Source: Marsupella aquatica
Lineage: Eukaryota; Marchantiophyta
Reading direction: 5' to 3'
NCBI GenBank assembly: GCA_973895155.1
Contig: OZ316896.1
Coordinates: forward strand, 12,958,001 to 13,022,000
Length of the DNA stretch: 64,000 nucleotides
Shown piece by piece: positions 22,522 through 33,019 of this stretch. Within the stretch, counting starts at the first letter, position 1. The number at the start of each line of letters is the position of its first letter. A model generated the notes under the pieces. The model saw only the letters and a list, made by a program, of their open reading frames with translations. It had not been told where the DNA came from and searched no databases. The position numbers were made by a program, and so were the translations under genes.

Positions 22522-25500
22522 ATGGAACCCGGGCAGAGGCCGGAGGTAAGGCTGAGGGTGAAAACCCGATTAGGGTTAGGGCGCGTTAAGCGTCGACGGC
22601 TAGGAAGGATCAACGGGAAGAAGGACCGCCAGAGGAGAGGGGTAAGGAGCGCTTGCAGGAGATGGTGGCTCATTTGCGAGCACGAACTAGGCAGACGACT
22701 ACGGGAGGCCAACTACTGTCAGCTGCTTAGGCAAGCACTCGGGGAGAGAATAGATACCGACGATCGACCTAAGGAGGGTATGAGCAACGTCAATCAAGCG
22801 GCACATTTCTGGGGATGCCTGTTCGAACGGGCAACTGAGTACATCAAGACTTACGAGGACGAGGAGTCAGAAAGGGCAGCTCGAGAACGGCAGGAGCTCG
22901 CTCGATTGTGGGAGCTGCAAAAGACGGCTTTCTTAGGAGGCGAACTCATCAAGGACGAGTTCCTGTGGACGCCTACTTCCAATCAACTCGACGATCTTCT
23001 GTTTTGCAAAGACAGCGTCGTCGGCATCCGAGAGGCCATCAAGAACTGCAACGACATACACTAGGAATTAAAGGGTAGCACGGAAAGGTGGACCCAGGCA
23101 ACGGTGCTAGGAGAAACCTCCACGGCAGCAGAGATGAAGAGGAAGGGGGCCGTCAACGATGAAGCCACCCCGGCAAAAAGAACAAGGTCGGCGGCACCAA
23201 AGAGGCCAGCCGAGCAGCAGAGCAGGAGGCAGGGAGAAGCCGAAGAGGAGGAGGTCGATCCCATCAAGGCCATTCCAACCAGGGATGACACCTGGAAGGG
23301 CTGGGCGGCAACCCTACCGGTGGAGGTGCAACTACATTTTGCACGGGAGGAGGATGCATGCTTTACGGCCATGCAGACCAAGAAGTACCAAGGCTTCATG
23401 GCCGGATCCGGCTTGGAGGCCTTTGTAAGATTACCATGGCTGAAGCCGGAGGTACCGGAGTCAGACCTATTAGAATTCGTGGGGTCATGGGAACCCGAGA
23501 CCAATTGCACGAGGATATATGGGAAGGATTTCTATCTTACTCCCAAGATAATTGCCGAAGTGTTTGGCTTGCCGATAGGCAATAAGACCAAAGTTGATAC
23601 CAGGAAGACCTTGCCTGACAAGGAGTTCCGGTCGTTCCCCGGGCCATCAACGAAGAATGGCTTCTTCCGGAACACCTGCACCAACCCGCACATAGGAGAG
23701 ATGATCGACTTCTTGCGGGTGACCATGCATTGTAACTTGCCGAGGGCAGAGATCGGCAAGGCACAGGTCTATCTGGCAGAAAGGCCAGACCCAAGCCGGG
23801 ACTACAACGGGTACCTCCTCAACCAATTGAAGAAGATCTTAAAGGAGGAGCAGCAGGTAATCGGCATGGGGAGCGTGTCGCGGCTTGGCTATCACATGCC
23901 GCTGTTGTGCCGGTATGCCAGAGGTCAGACTTTTGCCCCGGTACTTCCCCTGCAGGTAAGGGCACCTGAGGAAGCTCCAACGCCGAGGCCGTTGGCTGAG
24001 AAGCCTCAACCACCTGTTAGTCCTACGATCGAGCAGGTGTTTAGGCCCAGGAAGGAAGACTTGCCGATGCAGCAACCAGGCATGCAGAGTCTGCTGAAAC
24101 TACTGGAGAAAGAAAAGAAATCGGCATCAGCAACAACAACGGCAACGGCAACAATGCAGGACACTACTACAGAGGTAGGCCTACACCGGCTCACAAGAGA
24201 AAACCCCTTTGCTGGAGACAAGGAGAGAATCAGGCCGGAATCCAAGCCAGGTGTTCGAATGTACGTGGGAACCTCAAGCTCCGAATCTGAGGCAGAATTG
24301 CCTGAAGCTCCTACCGACGAAGAGGAGAGGGAGAAGCCGGACGTCCAAGAGGTAGAGGAGGCAGTGGAGGACTGCAGCCATGATAATTCCGGCTATGGGT
24401 CGGACCATCACGTTCCAGGAGTAAGGACCTGTGGCCGGTTTGTCCCCACACTTCCAAGGGTAGTGCGAGGGGACCCCAACCAGCAGAGTAGCCCTGAGTC
24501 TCCCCCACCAGATGTTGCTCCCCCGAGCTTCGACGGCATAAAATAGACGGTGCAGGAATTTCAGGAGCGAATCAAGCAGGAGGAGGAGGCCGCCCTGGCT
24601 AAGGAAAAGGATTTACCAGGAGGAGATTGGCCGGAGGACATCAGGCGGCTAGCCAAAAAAGGAAGCAAACCTCTAGCCACGATTGAAGAGATCCGCAGGA
24701 CGGCTTGGGAGCAGAGGCCACGATGGGCGATGCCGATCACTTCTACTTACTCCACCTACGCTAAGAATAGAGCCATGGAGTATGGTGAGATGTGTGGGGA
24801 ACTTGCGCTCGGCATCTTTGGAGAGGAGTTGGAGGTAGGACCCTTTTTCCATAGGAAGCAGTTGGAGAAGCACTAATTAGAAGAAGCGGTGGCTTTAGAG
24901 AGAAGCAAGAAGGACGAGGTCATTCGGCGGCTTAGGAGGATGGAAGCCGAGATTGAAGATCTAAGGGCGGCCAAGAAAGCCCAAGATGAACTGCGGATTA
25001 AACGACATGAGCTGAACATCATGCAGGGGCAGTTGGACACCGCGCAGGCTGATAATCAGAATATCAAGGATAAACTGACTCAGACGCAGGAAGAGTTGGC
25101 CGACACGATCAAAGAGAGGGAGAAGTGGAAGCAAGAGCTGAAGTATACAGAGGAGGCCCACATAACAGCCAACAGCCGGGCCATGGCGGAGACCCAAAGA
25201 AAGGAATGGGCGTTGAAAGGGGAGCTCGAGAAAATCCACGGAGCCCTTGAGCAGAAGGAGGTCGAGTTAGGGAAATCCTATCAAGGGATTATGGCGCTGC
25301 AGCAGGAGCTTGCGTCCCTGACGGCTAGCTTCAAGGCCGACCTAAGGGAGAAGGACGAGATGCTCGAACAGACTTACGCCAAGATGAACAAGATGGAGTC
25401 TGTCATCATTGCAGAGCTCGACAAGGAGCTAAGAGCAACCCAGGAGGAGAGGGCAACCTTGAAGAAGGAATTGGAGGAAGCCCATAGGGAGCAGGAGGAG

Positions 25501-26121
25501 GCCAAAAACGAGCTGGAGGGGGCACGTAAGGACCTAGATGAAACCCAAGAGGAGTTGGAGGAAATCACAAGGAAGATGGAGAACCTACAGCGGCGGGCCG
25601 ACAACCAAACAGAGCGGCTGAAGAAACAAGCCGCAGTATTTAAATGCTTAGCTGCAGCAGGTCCATCTCCCGTTGGGACAAACCAGTTACCAGGGGTGGT
25701 AATTGCCGAAGGACAAGCCGCGCCACCTGCACCAGTGCCGGAAGTAAGTGGGAAGGGGAAGGGACCAGCTGCCGAGCCACCAACGAAGAAGAAGTGGAAA
25801 CCTTCAGGGTCAAGGAGTAATACGACTTCACAGGCCGTGGTGATCAAGGAGGTAGACCCAGCACCGACCCCAGACAGGGTCACGGCTAGGGATCCAACTA
25901 CCCTAGGGGAAGGGGAGGCCAAAGCCGAGGGAGTGGCTGAGGCCGAAGCCGTGGGTATTGCCGAGGCCGGTGTCGAGGCTGAAGCCGAAGGTGGACCCAG
26001 TCAGGCCGATGGAGAGTTGACTCAGTCAAGGGCAGGTAATCTGTCAGAGAATGAACCTACGGCAGTGGCTGAGGAGGAAGCGTTGGGGGCGTCCATTAAG
26101 GATCCACCACCGGTGTCGTGA
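22522..26121 (+). pseudogene. Gag-like/plant-transposon protein with long coiled coil, three in-frame stops
   Basis: Four open stretches (22522-23064, 23104-24546, 24550-24876, 24889-26121) all lie in one frame, separated only by TAG (23062), TAG (24544) and TAA (24874). They form one reading frame of about 1200 codons. The first part is basic. The second contains WEPETNCTRIYGKDFYLTPKI-type sequence followed by FGLPIGNKTK, resembling the N-terminal domain of plant mobile-domain or putative-plant-transposon proteins. The last part is a Glu/Lys/Gln-rich coiled coil of about 240 residues followed by a Pro/Ala/Glu-rich tail. No protease, reverse transcriptase or integrase is present, so the element would depend on partners. 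Structural role inferred only. Confidence 0.5.
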
Positions 26122-27042
26122 CGGTGCAAGGGCGCCGTTCCTTTTAGGGAGGGCGGACGTGGAGGGAGGAGGCGTGAGTGGGCAGGGCGGGCGCGGATCT
26201 CCACGTTTAGGATTAGGATCAGAACCAGGAGCGGCCCTGACACTTAGCTTAGTGGGATTGCGGTCCCACTGGTAGGAGCAACACTTGTGCTCCTGCCTTG
26301 CTGTACATAGGTAGATTCGGGCAAGTAGATTACTGTTAAGTAGATTAGGCTTACGATGCAAAGAATGGCGGATCCACTACCAGGATAAGTACCTGGGCAG
26401 CGGGGAGCTCAGGGCCTCTTCTTTAGCAAGTTTTTAGTTTGCACCAGCCGGGCTGGGATCAAGTAGTACGAGAAGCTCTCGGTTAGTCATACAGTGACCC
26501 TTGTGTATATTCATGTTTCCTCATGCCTAAGAGCTGAATAGAGTTGGCCTCACGGCTTAGTTCGCAGAACTTGTGTATGAGATGTACTGTTTGTATGGCA
26601 AGTGCATGGTATGACTCAGTCAGAATGAGTCATTTTGCTATTTGTGTGTCGCATTAACTTGTGTGAAGAGTGCCCACATCAACAGAAGGAAGGAAAGTAA
26701 GCAGGGGAGTGAGAGTTGGATGTGTCGAGCTGAGAGAGGTCTTAGCGGCTTAACCAAGCCTATTGGGGATCATTCCGGCGGCGGAATCCAAACATACCTA
26801 ACAAGACGGAGGGGAAGACAGGGGAAGACAGGGGAAGGCCTATATTAGGCCGGCTACGTATCTCATGACCCGATGAAGGATCTGTCCAGTATATGTGTGT
26901 AAAATGTTAATAGTAGTAGTAGAAGGTTAGCAGCGTCCCATGCCGCTAAGCCGCGGAAACGGCCTCGCCAAGCACGAAACCTGCGGGAATCGGCTTGAGC
27001 TGGGGGGTTTCTTGGGTTTAGGGAGCCATGGGACGCACCACA
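26122..27042. other. 3' part of the nested element, no gene
   Basis: GC-rich non-coding DNA with the shared near-palindrome CATTCCGGCGGCGGAAT at 26771-26787 and short repeats (GGGGAAGACA) near 26810-26835. Could hold promoter and polyadenylation signals of an LTR (inference). Confidence 0.4.
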
Positions 27043-27047
27043 GGAGG
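27043..27047. repeat. Target site duplication, right (nested TG...CA element)
   Basis: GGAGG immediately after the terminus GCACCACA. Confidence 0.6.
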
Positions 27048-27309
27048 TAATTGGACTTGGATACCTTTATAATTGCTTTAATTAATTATTATATCAATAC
27101 AGACTATATATTACATGAAGTCTTAATATCCATGATAGGATGTGAGTGCCTCTTAGTACTGTCTAGTAGTAAACCTTAGTTTCAACTCGAGTTGCTTAGA
27201 ATGTAACAAATTACTTGTCTGAATGGATAGTAAGCCAGGTATCATTCAAATTTAATATATTAAATGCTCTCAATTAGTAACTAAGTAGAAGGTTAATTTA
27301 GCTAGCTAA

Positions 27310-27410
27310 GGGTAGAGATCATATTGAAGCTTTACTAGTTATATGGGTAGAGATCATATTGAAGTTTTACTAGTTATATGGGTAGAGATCATATTGAAGC
27401 TTTACTAGAC
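27310..27410. repeat. 35-bp tandem repeat x3 in the right arm of the giant transposon
   Basis: The unit starting GGGTAGAGATCATATTGAAG recurs at 27310, 27345 and 27380. It lies between the nested element and the right terminus. Confidence 0.85.
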
Positions 27411-27664
27411 ACTTATATTCTATTAGTCAAATTGAATCAATGTAAGTAAGTTCTACTTCTTATCCAACATATTTTACATTATTATCACCCAAATGTTTTT
27501 CTTTAGAATCCAAATTAATATTTCATTTTCTCCTATGTACAATCTTGATCCCCCAAATGTACAACATCTGGTGCCCAAATGTACAACTCCCACTGCCCAA
27601 CTATACAATTCTTGTGCCCAAATATATATTTTTTGGTGCCTAAATGTCCAAAGATCAAAGAATT

Positions 27665-27687
27665 TTCCAGTTTTAATGAATAGACTG
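27665..27687 (-). repeat. Right terminal inverted repeat
   Basis: Reverse complement starts CAGT followed by the same 19-bp block as the left end. Further inside, both ends share looser similarity (CCAAAA plus ATATATTT) and repeats of the type TGCCCAAATGTACAAC at 27540-27650. Confidence 0.85.
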
Positions 27688-27695
27688 ATTCATGT
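27688..27695. repeat. Target site duplication, right (giant transposon)
   Basis: ATTCATGT immediately follows the right terminus. Seven of eight bases match the left copy. An 8-bp duplication is typical of hAT- and KDZ-type cut-and-paste transposition. Confidence 0.75.
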
Positions 27696-28160
27696 CAAAA
27701 CATACGACACCATTCACAAATACAACCACCCCAAGAGACGATGTGGAAGTCAACTCTCCACCACCACATCCAATGGAAGCATCATTGGAAGAAGGTGATG
27801 GCCAGCAAAGGACGCCATCAACTGGAGAACATGATGGGCAGCACTGAAGGACACCATCAAATGGAGAACATGATGGGCAACAACGAACCCCGGCCACCAT
27901 CCGGAAGTCAATATACAGGGGTGAAGAAAAATTGCAAAGATAAACTAGATGACCAATTAAAGATGACAACTACCAGTTTTTTAGATTATCTTGGTAAAGA
28001 CTCTAAGATGAAATTGTTTTAAGAAGAAACAAGTCGCAATTGAGAATAGGAGAGGCATCAGGAAGTTTTAGAGCACCAGTCAAAGAAAACTGAGACAATG
28101 TCAATTGCGATCACAAGAATTGCAGAATGATTTGATATATTCGCTTTTTTGCAACAGAAA
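27696..28160 (+). pseudogene. Harbinger-associated Myb/SANT-like protein, 3' part
   Basis: Removing the 17.6-kb insert and one target-duplication copy joins the frame of the 5' part straight into this segment. It is a Pro/Glu-rich linker containing three imperfect RTPSTGEHDGQ-like repeats, then a C-terminal helix region (DDQLKMTTTSFLDYL, then HQEVLEHQSKKTETM) as in moss trihelix proteins. Stops (for example TGA after DGQH) and a frame change show it is dead. It supports both the insertion site and the identity of the interrupted host element. Confidence 0.55.
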
Positions 28161-28657
28161 TGGCAAAAAAGAAATAGTCCGTTGCAAGCAAGGTAGCAAC
28201 TCCAATCGCTGTTTGACCAAAACTACACTGAACTTATATACTTTTCACTTCACTTTCGGATTGCAAAAACTCCAATGACAATCAGGTTATTCAACATTAA
28301 GAGCAATAAAGCATTGAATGTTAACAAGCTGTGAGACTTGCCCAGTGTGTACATATATATTCAAAGTAACTCTCCTTAAAATTGAAGAGCACAAAGTTTA
28401 GGAATGAGGTCATGTGCATGTTGTAATTGCGTCGTGTTCCATTCATTTGAAGACATGCTTACAAAATTTGAGAACTACAGATAGCTGAAAACAAAGCCTC
28501 CATCTCTACTAGTTTGTTGTCCATACAAAATTGTTACCCTTGAAAAGTACAAAAAAACCTCGTTGCTACTCTGCAAAATAACTACAAACCTTCTATCGGG
28601 CCCTTATACTACAATAGCGTTGGGTTGTGTGCTCTCGAATTGGTTCAAAACCATGCA

Positions 28658-29155
28658 CTAAACATTTGAATTTGTATCCAACGATCGCTGCAAGGTGAGG
28701 GATACTGCAATCGGTATCCCCCATCTTTCACCCCGGTCTTTCACACCATCTCTGGAGTTGCCATCACTATCGTGTTGCCCCTCTTGAGCTTCTCGCTCCC
28801 TCTCCTCTTCTTTGTCCCAAATGTTTGTCCTCCTCTGCCTTACTACCCCTTTTCTTCTGGACTTGAACTTCTTCACTACAGTAATGGGCCGATACGGCCA
28901 TATGGGGACTGTGGTTTTTTGGCTGAGGTGCGCTATAGTAGCCTCCTTCCCATTGTCTTCTTTTTGCACACCCACATCATTTATTGACTTTGAGCCTTTG
29001 GCGATTGAAAGTGTAGCATTGTCTGACGATATCTCAATGACCACCTTCTTTGCATTGGAGTCCTGACTTGTATGCCCAACTCCACTTCCAAGATGGGTAA
29101 CATGAGAAACTTCAGTTTTTGGAGGCATATTGAATCCACAGCAACTGCAAACCAC
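28658..29155 (-). CDS. Hypothetical protein inside the Harbinger element
   Basis: A possible 165-residue frame, hydrophilic and ending in a Glu/Arg-rich stretch (NIWDKEEEREREAQ). I do not recognise a domain. It lies between the Myb-like and nuclease remnants, so it could be a 5' exon of the nuclease gene, a third ORF or chance. Confidence 0.2.
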   Translation of the reverse strand: MVCSCCGFNMPPKTEVSHVTHLGSGVGHTSQDSNAKKVVIEISSDNATLSIAKGSKSINDVGVQKEDNGKEATIAHLSQKTTVPIWPYRPITVVKKFKSRRKGVVRQRRTNIWDKEEEREREAQEGQHDSDGNSRDGVKDRGERWGIPIAVSLTLQRSLDTNSNV

Positions 29156-29903
29156 AACAGCAAGAGGACATGATCGCCAACTGATAACCCCACCACAAAT
29201 TAAAGCAAATTGTCTCCTTCAAATCCAAAACCTACTCCCAACTTTGTTGCAAAACAAGTGGCAGCTGTATGAGGTGACTCCACCACAATTGCATACGATC
29301 AGCAATTGAACATTGAAGTTCAATTGAACACTACAAGAGGTAGAGCACACAATCGATAGCTAACCAGAAAGCGAGCAAGTGTGACAAACTATTCACAGTT
29401 CTCCACCAAGTGCAACCAAGTGCAAGTAAAGATTAGCATAGACTGGTCAGTATCTATACTGGTCCCAAGAATGTGTTGAGTGCCGATTAGTTTCTATCCC
29501 TCACGCAACCTGTCACATGAAACTATCACAAGAGTTGCGCAAAAACCAAGGTGCTGGGCTTTCCTGCATGTAGCGCAAGCGGGAGCGTGAGAAGCTATTT
29601 TTGATGTGACTTGCCCCTCGCGCGGTACTTGTGAACCCAGGCCATGAGTGACTCCTGTTGCATACTTAATGAATGTCGAAGACCGTGAGAACCGTCTGAC
29701 TTCTGGTACAGATTTTCACCTGCCCCTTTCATCAATTCCTGCAGTGTAAATCATGTGAAGATGTGACCTGCCCCTTGGTACTTGACAGTCCCAATAATGA
29801 GTCTCTTGACAATGCAAATGTACTGGACTATGTTTACACTCAGATTCTATTTCTCATGTGCTGATCGGAAAACCAAACCTCATTCAATAAATTGTCCCGT
29901 GCC

Positions 29904-30424
29904 TCAAGGCCCCTTAGTCCATATACTCTCTATAAGGGACATGGACTTAATTGTATCCTCTTGGATGGCAGTGATACCACGGAGTAAACCAGGGCAAAAA
30001 TACTTGCCTCTCTTAATCAAAAAATTATGTAAAAGGCAACAAGAATAGATCATGGGGCCAATTCTTTCCTTTCTAGGTTTCCACAAAATTCTACTCGATC
30101 AGAATCCGCTAGGTTGCTTTCAGGTGCCCAAAAGCTCTTTCAATTGCCATCCTACTTTGCAAGTGCCGGTAGTTCCACAAATCATGCTCTGCTGAAATCC
30201 CTTGTGTGAACGGCACCATTAACCATGGATACAAGGGGTAACCCGCATCGCCAAGTATGTATTCTCTCAAAACTGACTCTCCATCTTGACAATGATATTC
30301 CAAGCCGTGCAACTTGGTTCATCTATATTCAACATCCCTAAAAAAGTTGACGCTCTGAGTAATCTTGTGTCTTGGATGCTACCAGGCCATCTAGCCACAA
30401 CATCCAAGAACCTGAGTTTCAAAT
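29904..30424 (-). pseudogene. PIF/Harbinger transposase, C-terminal half
   Basis: The minus strand reads FLDVVARWPGSIQDTRLL (second catalytic Asp in GSxxD), then YILGDAGYPLYPWLMVPF and RMAIERAFGHLK (catalytic Glu), then KPRKERIGPMIYSCCLLHNFLI. These are the hallmark motifs of the HARBI1/DDE_Tnp_4 nuclease. Several TAG and TGA stops and a frame change near 30090 show decay. Its N-terminal half is at 32801-33003, beyond the 2376-bp insert. Deleting the insert and one CAAAT copy joins QVVVD directly to LKLRFLDVVARW in frame. Confidence 0.8.
30420..30424. repeat. Target site duplication CAAAT, left
   Basis: CAAAT precedes TGTGACGCC. The partner is at 32801-32805. Confidence 0.8.
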
Positions 30425-32800
30425 TGTGACGCCAATGACATGGTCCTTATTTTGTAATCTGATTAAGTAGGTTGCTGTATGCAAGGAGTAGCTATTGATA
30501 TTGCATAACAATTAGCAAGATGGCAAGAATAAGGGCAATCATGGCGTTAAGAGTAGGGAAATAAAAGCTATGTCGCAGGTGGTCGGCGACCATATCTCTT
30601 TCAATATGTCACCAAATCCGGATCTGTAAAGAGCATTGGAAAGATCTGGTCAAGGCGAGTAAAATCGATATAAAACACTCGGGAAACGGAGGTGTATTAA
30701 GAAAGATACGGCCTGATTAGTGTGACGGGTTAACTTGTGGCCGGAATTAGCGGATTCGGCTTCAGTTTCGGGTTAACCCAAGCTCGACCACGGCTTAGCT
30801 TATGTGAGCACGGCTTCAGCTTAGCTCAGGTCAGCACGGCTTCAGCTTAGCTTAGGTAAGCACGGCTTCAGCTTATCTCAGGTAAGAACGGCTTCAGCTT
30901 AGCTCAGGTCAGCACGGCTTCAGCTTAGCTCAGGTCAACACGGCTTCAGCTTAGCTCAGGTCAGCGCGGCCTCAGGTTAGCATAGGTAAGCTCGGATTCG
31001 GGCTCAGCTTAGGCTAGGTTAGCGGATAGCGGATAGCGGGTAGCGGCCTAACCCGAGACCACGGGTTAGCTCTACTCGGGTTAGATAGGATAGCTAGGTT
31101 AGCCAAACTCGGGTTAGCTATGTAACTCGGGTTAGCGCAGCAGTGAGTACCCCCTCTCGGTTGCGGGGGCATAACTCTCTATGTATTTGACCAAATCGGC
31201 TATAATTGACCTCATTGGAAAGAGGAGCTCAAGCCGCTTCCAACGCTGCTATCCACGCAGAAAATGGTTAAATAGAGAAATCGGGAGAGGAGGCGCAAGC
31301 TCGCGAAAACCATGGAGGAGGGCCGAATCCGAAGTACATAGCCAATTCGAGATAGAAATAAAGTTTCGAGTTAGGGTTCAGTAGTTAGAGATAGTGGCGG
31401 CTCTGTTAGGGCTGGGATGGGGCTCCAGCAGCGTAGTATCCACCCATTTGGGCTCAGTATGAGAGAGTATATAGAGCATCCCTCCGGTAGAGGCAGGGGG
31501 GGACTTCAGTTGTGTGATCTCACTTAGACTGAGTAGCGGGGAGGAGCTCTGTGCAAGCAAGGCTGGACTTGGACGCTGCGTGTTGGGGAGAGCTTGGTTG
31601 TGCTATTACTCAGGGAGTAATCAGCCAAGCTTCACAACAACGGGTTGCTAGGTTTGCGAGCTGGATTGTGGCTCTTTCTAGTGGGCAGCACAACTGGGTT
31701 CTTTTCCCCCGATACAGAGCCTTGGTGATAGGTGATGTATTGGTGATTGTAAACTGTGGGGAGGATTTCAATTCGATTTGCGGTGGGCACATTAGGGAGG
31801 CTGAGGTACTGATTAAGGGGCAGCAGGAGGAGCATTTACAGTTCAGTCTGGCAAGGCTACGTGATCCATGGGGAGTCCCGGCCTTTGTCTGGTGGAGAGC
31901 ACTAAGGGATCTATGGCCAGAGCTGAGCTTGCAGGGCAAGCGTGAGGCCGGGCCTCATTGCAGTCTGGGATAGATCGCCGTTAGGCCTGGTACCAGCTTT
32001 GAAGTCGAGTCAACTATGCATGCGTAACTTGACGTTCTGAATTGGAGGTGTGAGATCTGTATGTGCCCCCAAGAATGAAGTGCAGTGAAGGAGGTTGAGT
32101 TCAGGATTGAGCTTGCATGGCAAGCACGGGGCTTGCAGGGCAAGCACGTCACAATCTGGAGGAGACAGCCTTCGGCCCTAGTGTTCGGATCAAGTGTTCT
32201 CAGTGAACTATTGTGCACATCTTTGAATCTAATTGAGTTTTCCTCTCAGGCCTCATTTCTCTCATGGATGTGTGTGTGTGTGTGAGGCAATCTGAGTGTA
32301 TGATGGAACTAGCAGCGCCACTGAGAGGTGTACCGGGTGCATTGAAGCGGGCTGGGTGAGGACTGTCATAGCTCTGATTGTTGAGAGTGGAATGGCAGAG
32401 TGGTGGGGCAATGGCTTAGAAGTCCCTAAGCCGGGAATCAGTCAGGAGTCACTGGTTTATGGGTACATTCCGGCGGCGGAATAGAAACATACCTATGACA
32501 GTAAGCATATGTATAGACCTATGCGCACCGTAGCGCTAGGCCCTGTGTGTACGGGCCCGATATGAAGACCCCTTCTCACCAGAACTATCATGAGCGCAGA
32601 TCTGATCCCCAACCTTGGTTCCTTGGGATTGAGCTTGGGTGATGTGTGATAGAGTCTTGCTATGATAGTCTGGTGTTAAGGGCATAAACTGGTGTTTACC
32701 GGCATTCACAACATCCCTTCGTGATCCTCAGGTACAAGGAGATGGTTTTGGCACCCATAGTGACGTTTTTGGTGTTAAGACCCATGTCAATCGCGTGACA
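30425..32800 (+). mobile_element. 2376-bp LTR-like element (possible solo LTR) in the Harbinger gene
   Basis: Termini TGTGAC...GTGACA with flanking 5-bp CAAAT duplications; excision restores the Harbinger reading frame. Inside are a tandem repeat block (about 30780-31010), a (TG)n run near 32270 and the near-palindrome CATTCCGGCGGCGGAAT at 32466 shared with the element at 22407-27042. No gag or pol domain is visible. The 140-residue ORF at 31551-31973 has no recognisable domain and probably is not a gene. A large solo LTR is the simplest reading. Confidence 0.7.
30780..31010. repeat. Tandem repeat of about 26-27 bp, roughly eight units
   Basis: Repeats of a unit like CACGGCTTCAGCTTAGCTCA, degenerating on the right into GGTTAGC-rich sequence that continues to about 31140. 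Confidence 0.85.
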
Positions 32801-33003
32801 CAAATCAACAACAACCTGCATAGAAACTGAAGTTTTTTTTTCTTGAAATCATAATAGTCTTGGCTCCGCTCTGCTAATGGTAACTCAACGTCGGGAAAGT
32901 GTGTGCCATCCATAGCACCGCAACAATTGGGGAATCCCAATGTCCAAGGAATTGTGTTTTGACGTCGTCCAATTCTAGTCCAGCTGGCCATTTGATAAGC
33001 CAC
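32801..33003 (-). pseudogene. PIF/Harbinger transposase, N-terminal half of the nuclease
   Basis: Contains GFPNCCGAMDGTHF (first catalytic Asp, DGTH) and ELPLAERSQDYYDFKKK. A run of T's at about 32832-32840 shifts the frame before MQVVVD, possibly a real indel or a homopolymer error. The 5' end of the gene runs into sequence shared with the MDR duplication near 33020, so the Harbinger element is truncated there. Confidence 0.75.
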
Positions 33004-33019
33004 CTGCCTCAGTCTGGCT

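Larger units (their letters stand above)
22407..27042 (+). mobile_element. Nested 4.6-kb LTR-like element with a gag/coiled-coil frame
   Basis: Starts TGTGATGC and ends GCACCACA (imperfectly inverted, TG...CA as in LTRs), flanked by 5-bp GGAGG duplications. It is clearly more GC-rich than the giant transposon around it. I could not find long direct repeats at its two ends, so it may be a large solo LTR containing an ORF, or a non-autonomous element. The segment CATTCCGGCGGCGGAAT at 26771, followed by AAACATACCTA, is shared with the element at 30425-32800. Confidence 0.6.
10122..27687. mobile_element. Giant DNA transposon carrying ParB-methyltransferase, phosphatase and DUF7869 genes
   Basis: A 17566-bp element (about 12.9 kb without its own nested insert). 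Left terminus CACC and right terminus CAGT are each followed by CTATTCATTAAAACTGGAA in inverted orientation. It is flanked by 8-bp duplications, and its removal restores the interrupted Harbinger Myb-like frame. Cargo, left to right: an FCP1-like phosphatase (-), a ParB-like plus DNA-methyltransferase-like gene (-), a divergent central spacer, and a DUF8039/DUF7869 putative transposase (+). Subterminal DNA at both ends is AT-rich and contains repeated GCCCAAAT motifs. All its genes carry stops or frameshifts, so this copy is decayed. I do not recognise a named superfamily with this gene set. Confidence 0.85.

Noticed and set aside
23061-25922. Minus-strand ORFs of 149 and 182 residues in the nested element
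   Set aside because: Antisense to the long gag/coiled-coil frame, which is open for far longer; Ser-rich translations are typical shadows of Glu/Lys-rich coding sequence.
31551-31973. 140-residue ORF as a gene of the 2.4-kb LTR-like element
   Set aside because: No domain, and it is only one of several overlapping ORFs in a GC-rich stretch.
30426-32799. GTGAC direct repeats with GCCAATGACATGG/GCGATTGACATGGG inverted ends as the boundaries of the Harbinger insert
   Set aside because: CAAAT duplications with TGTGAC...GTGACA ends fit LTR termini better, and their removal gives the cleaner Harbinger protein junction.
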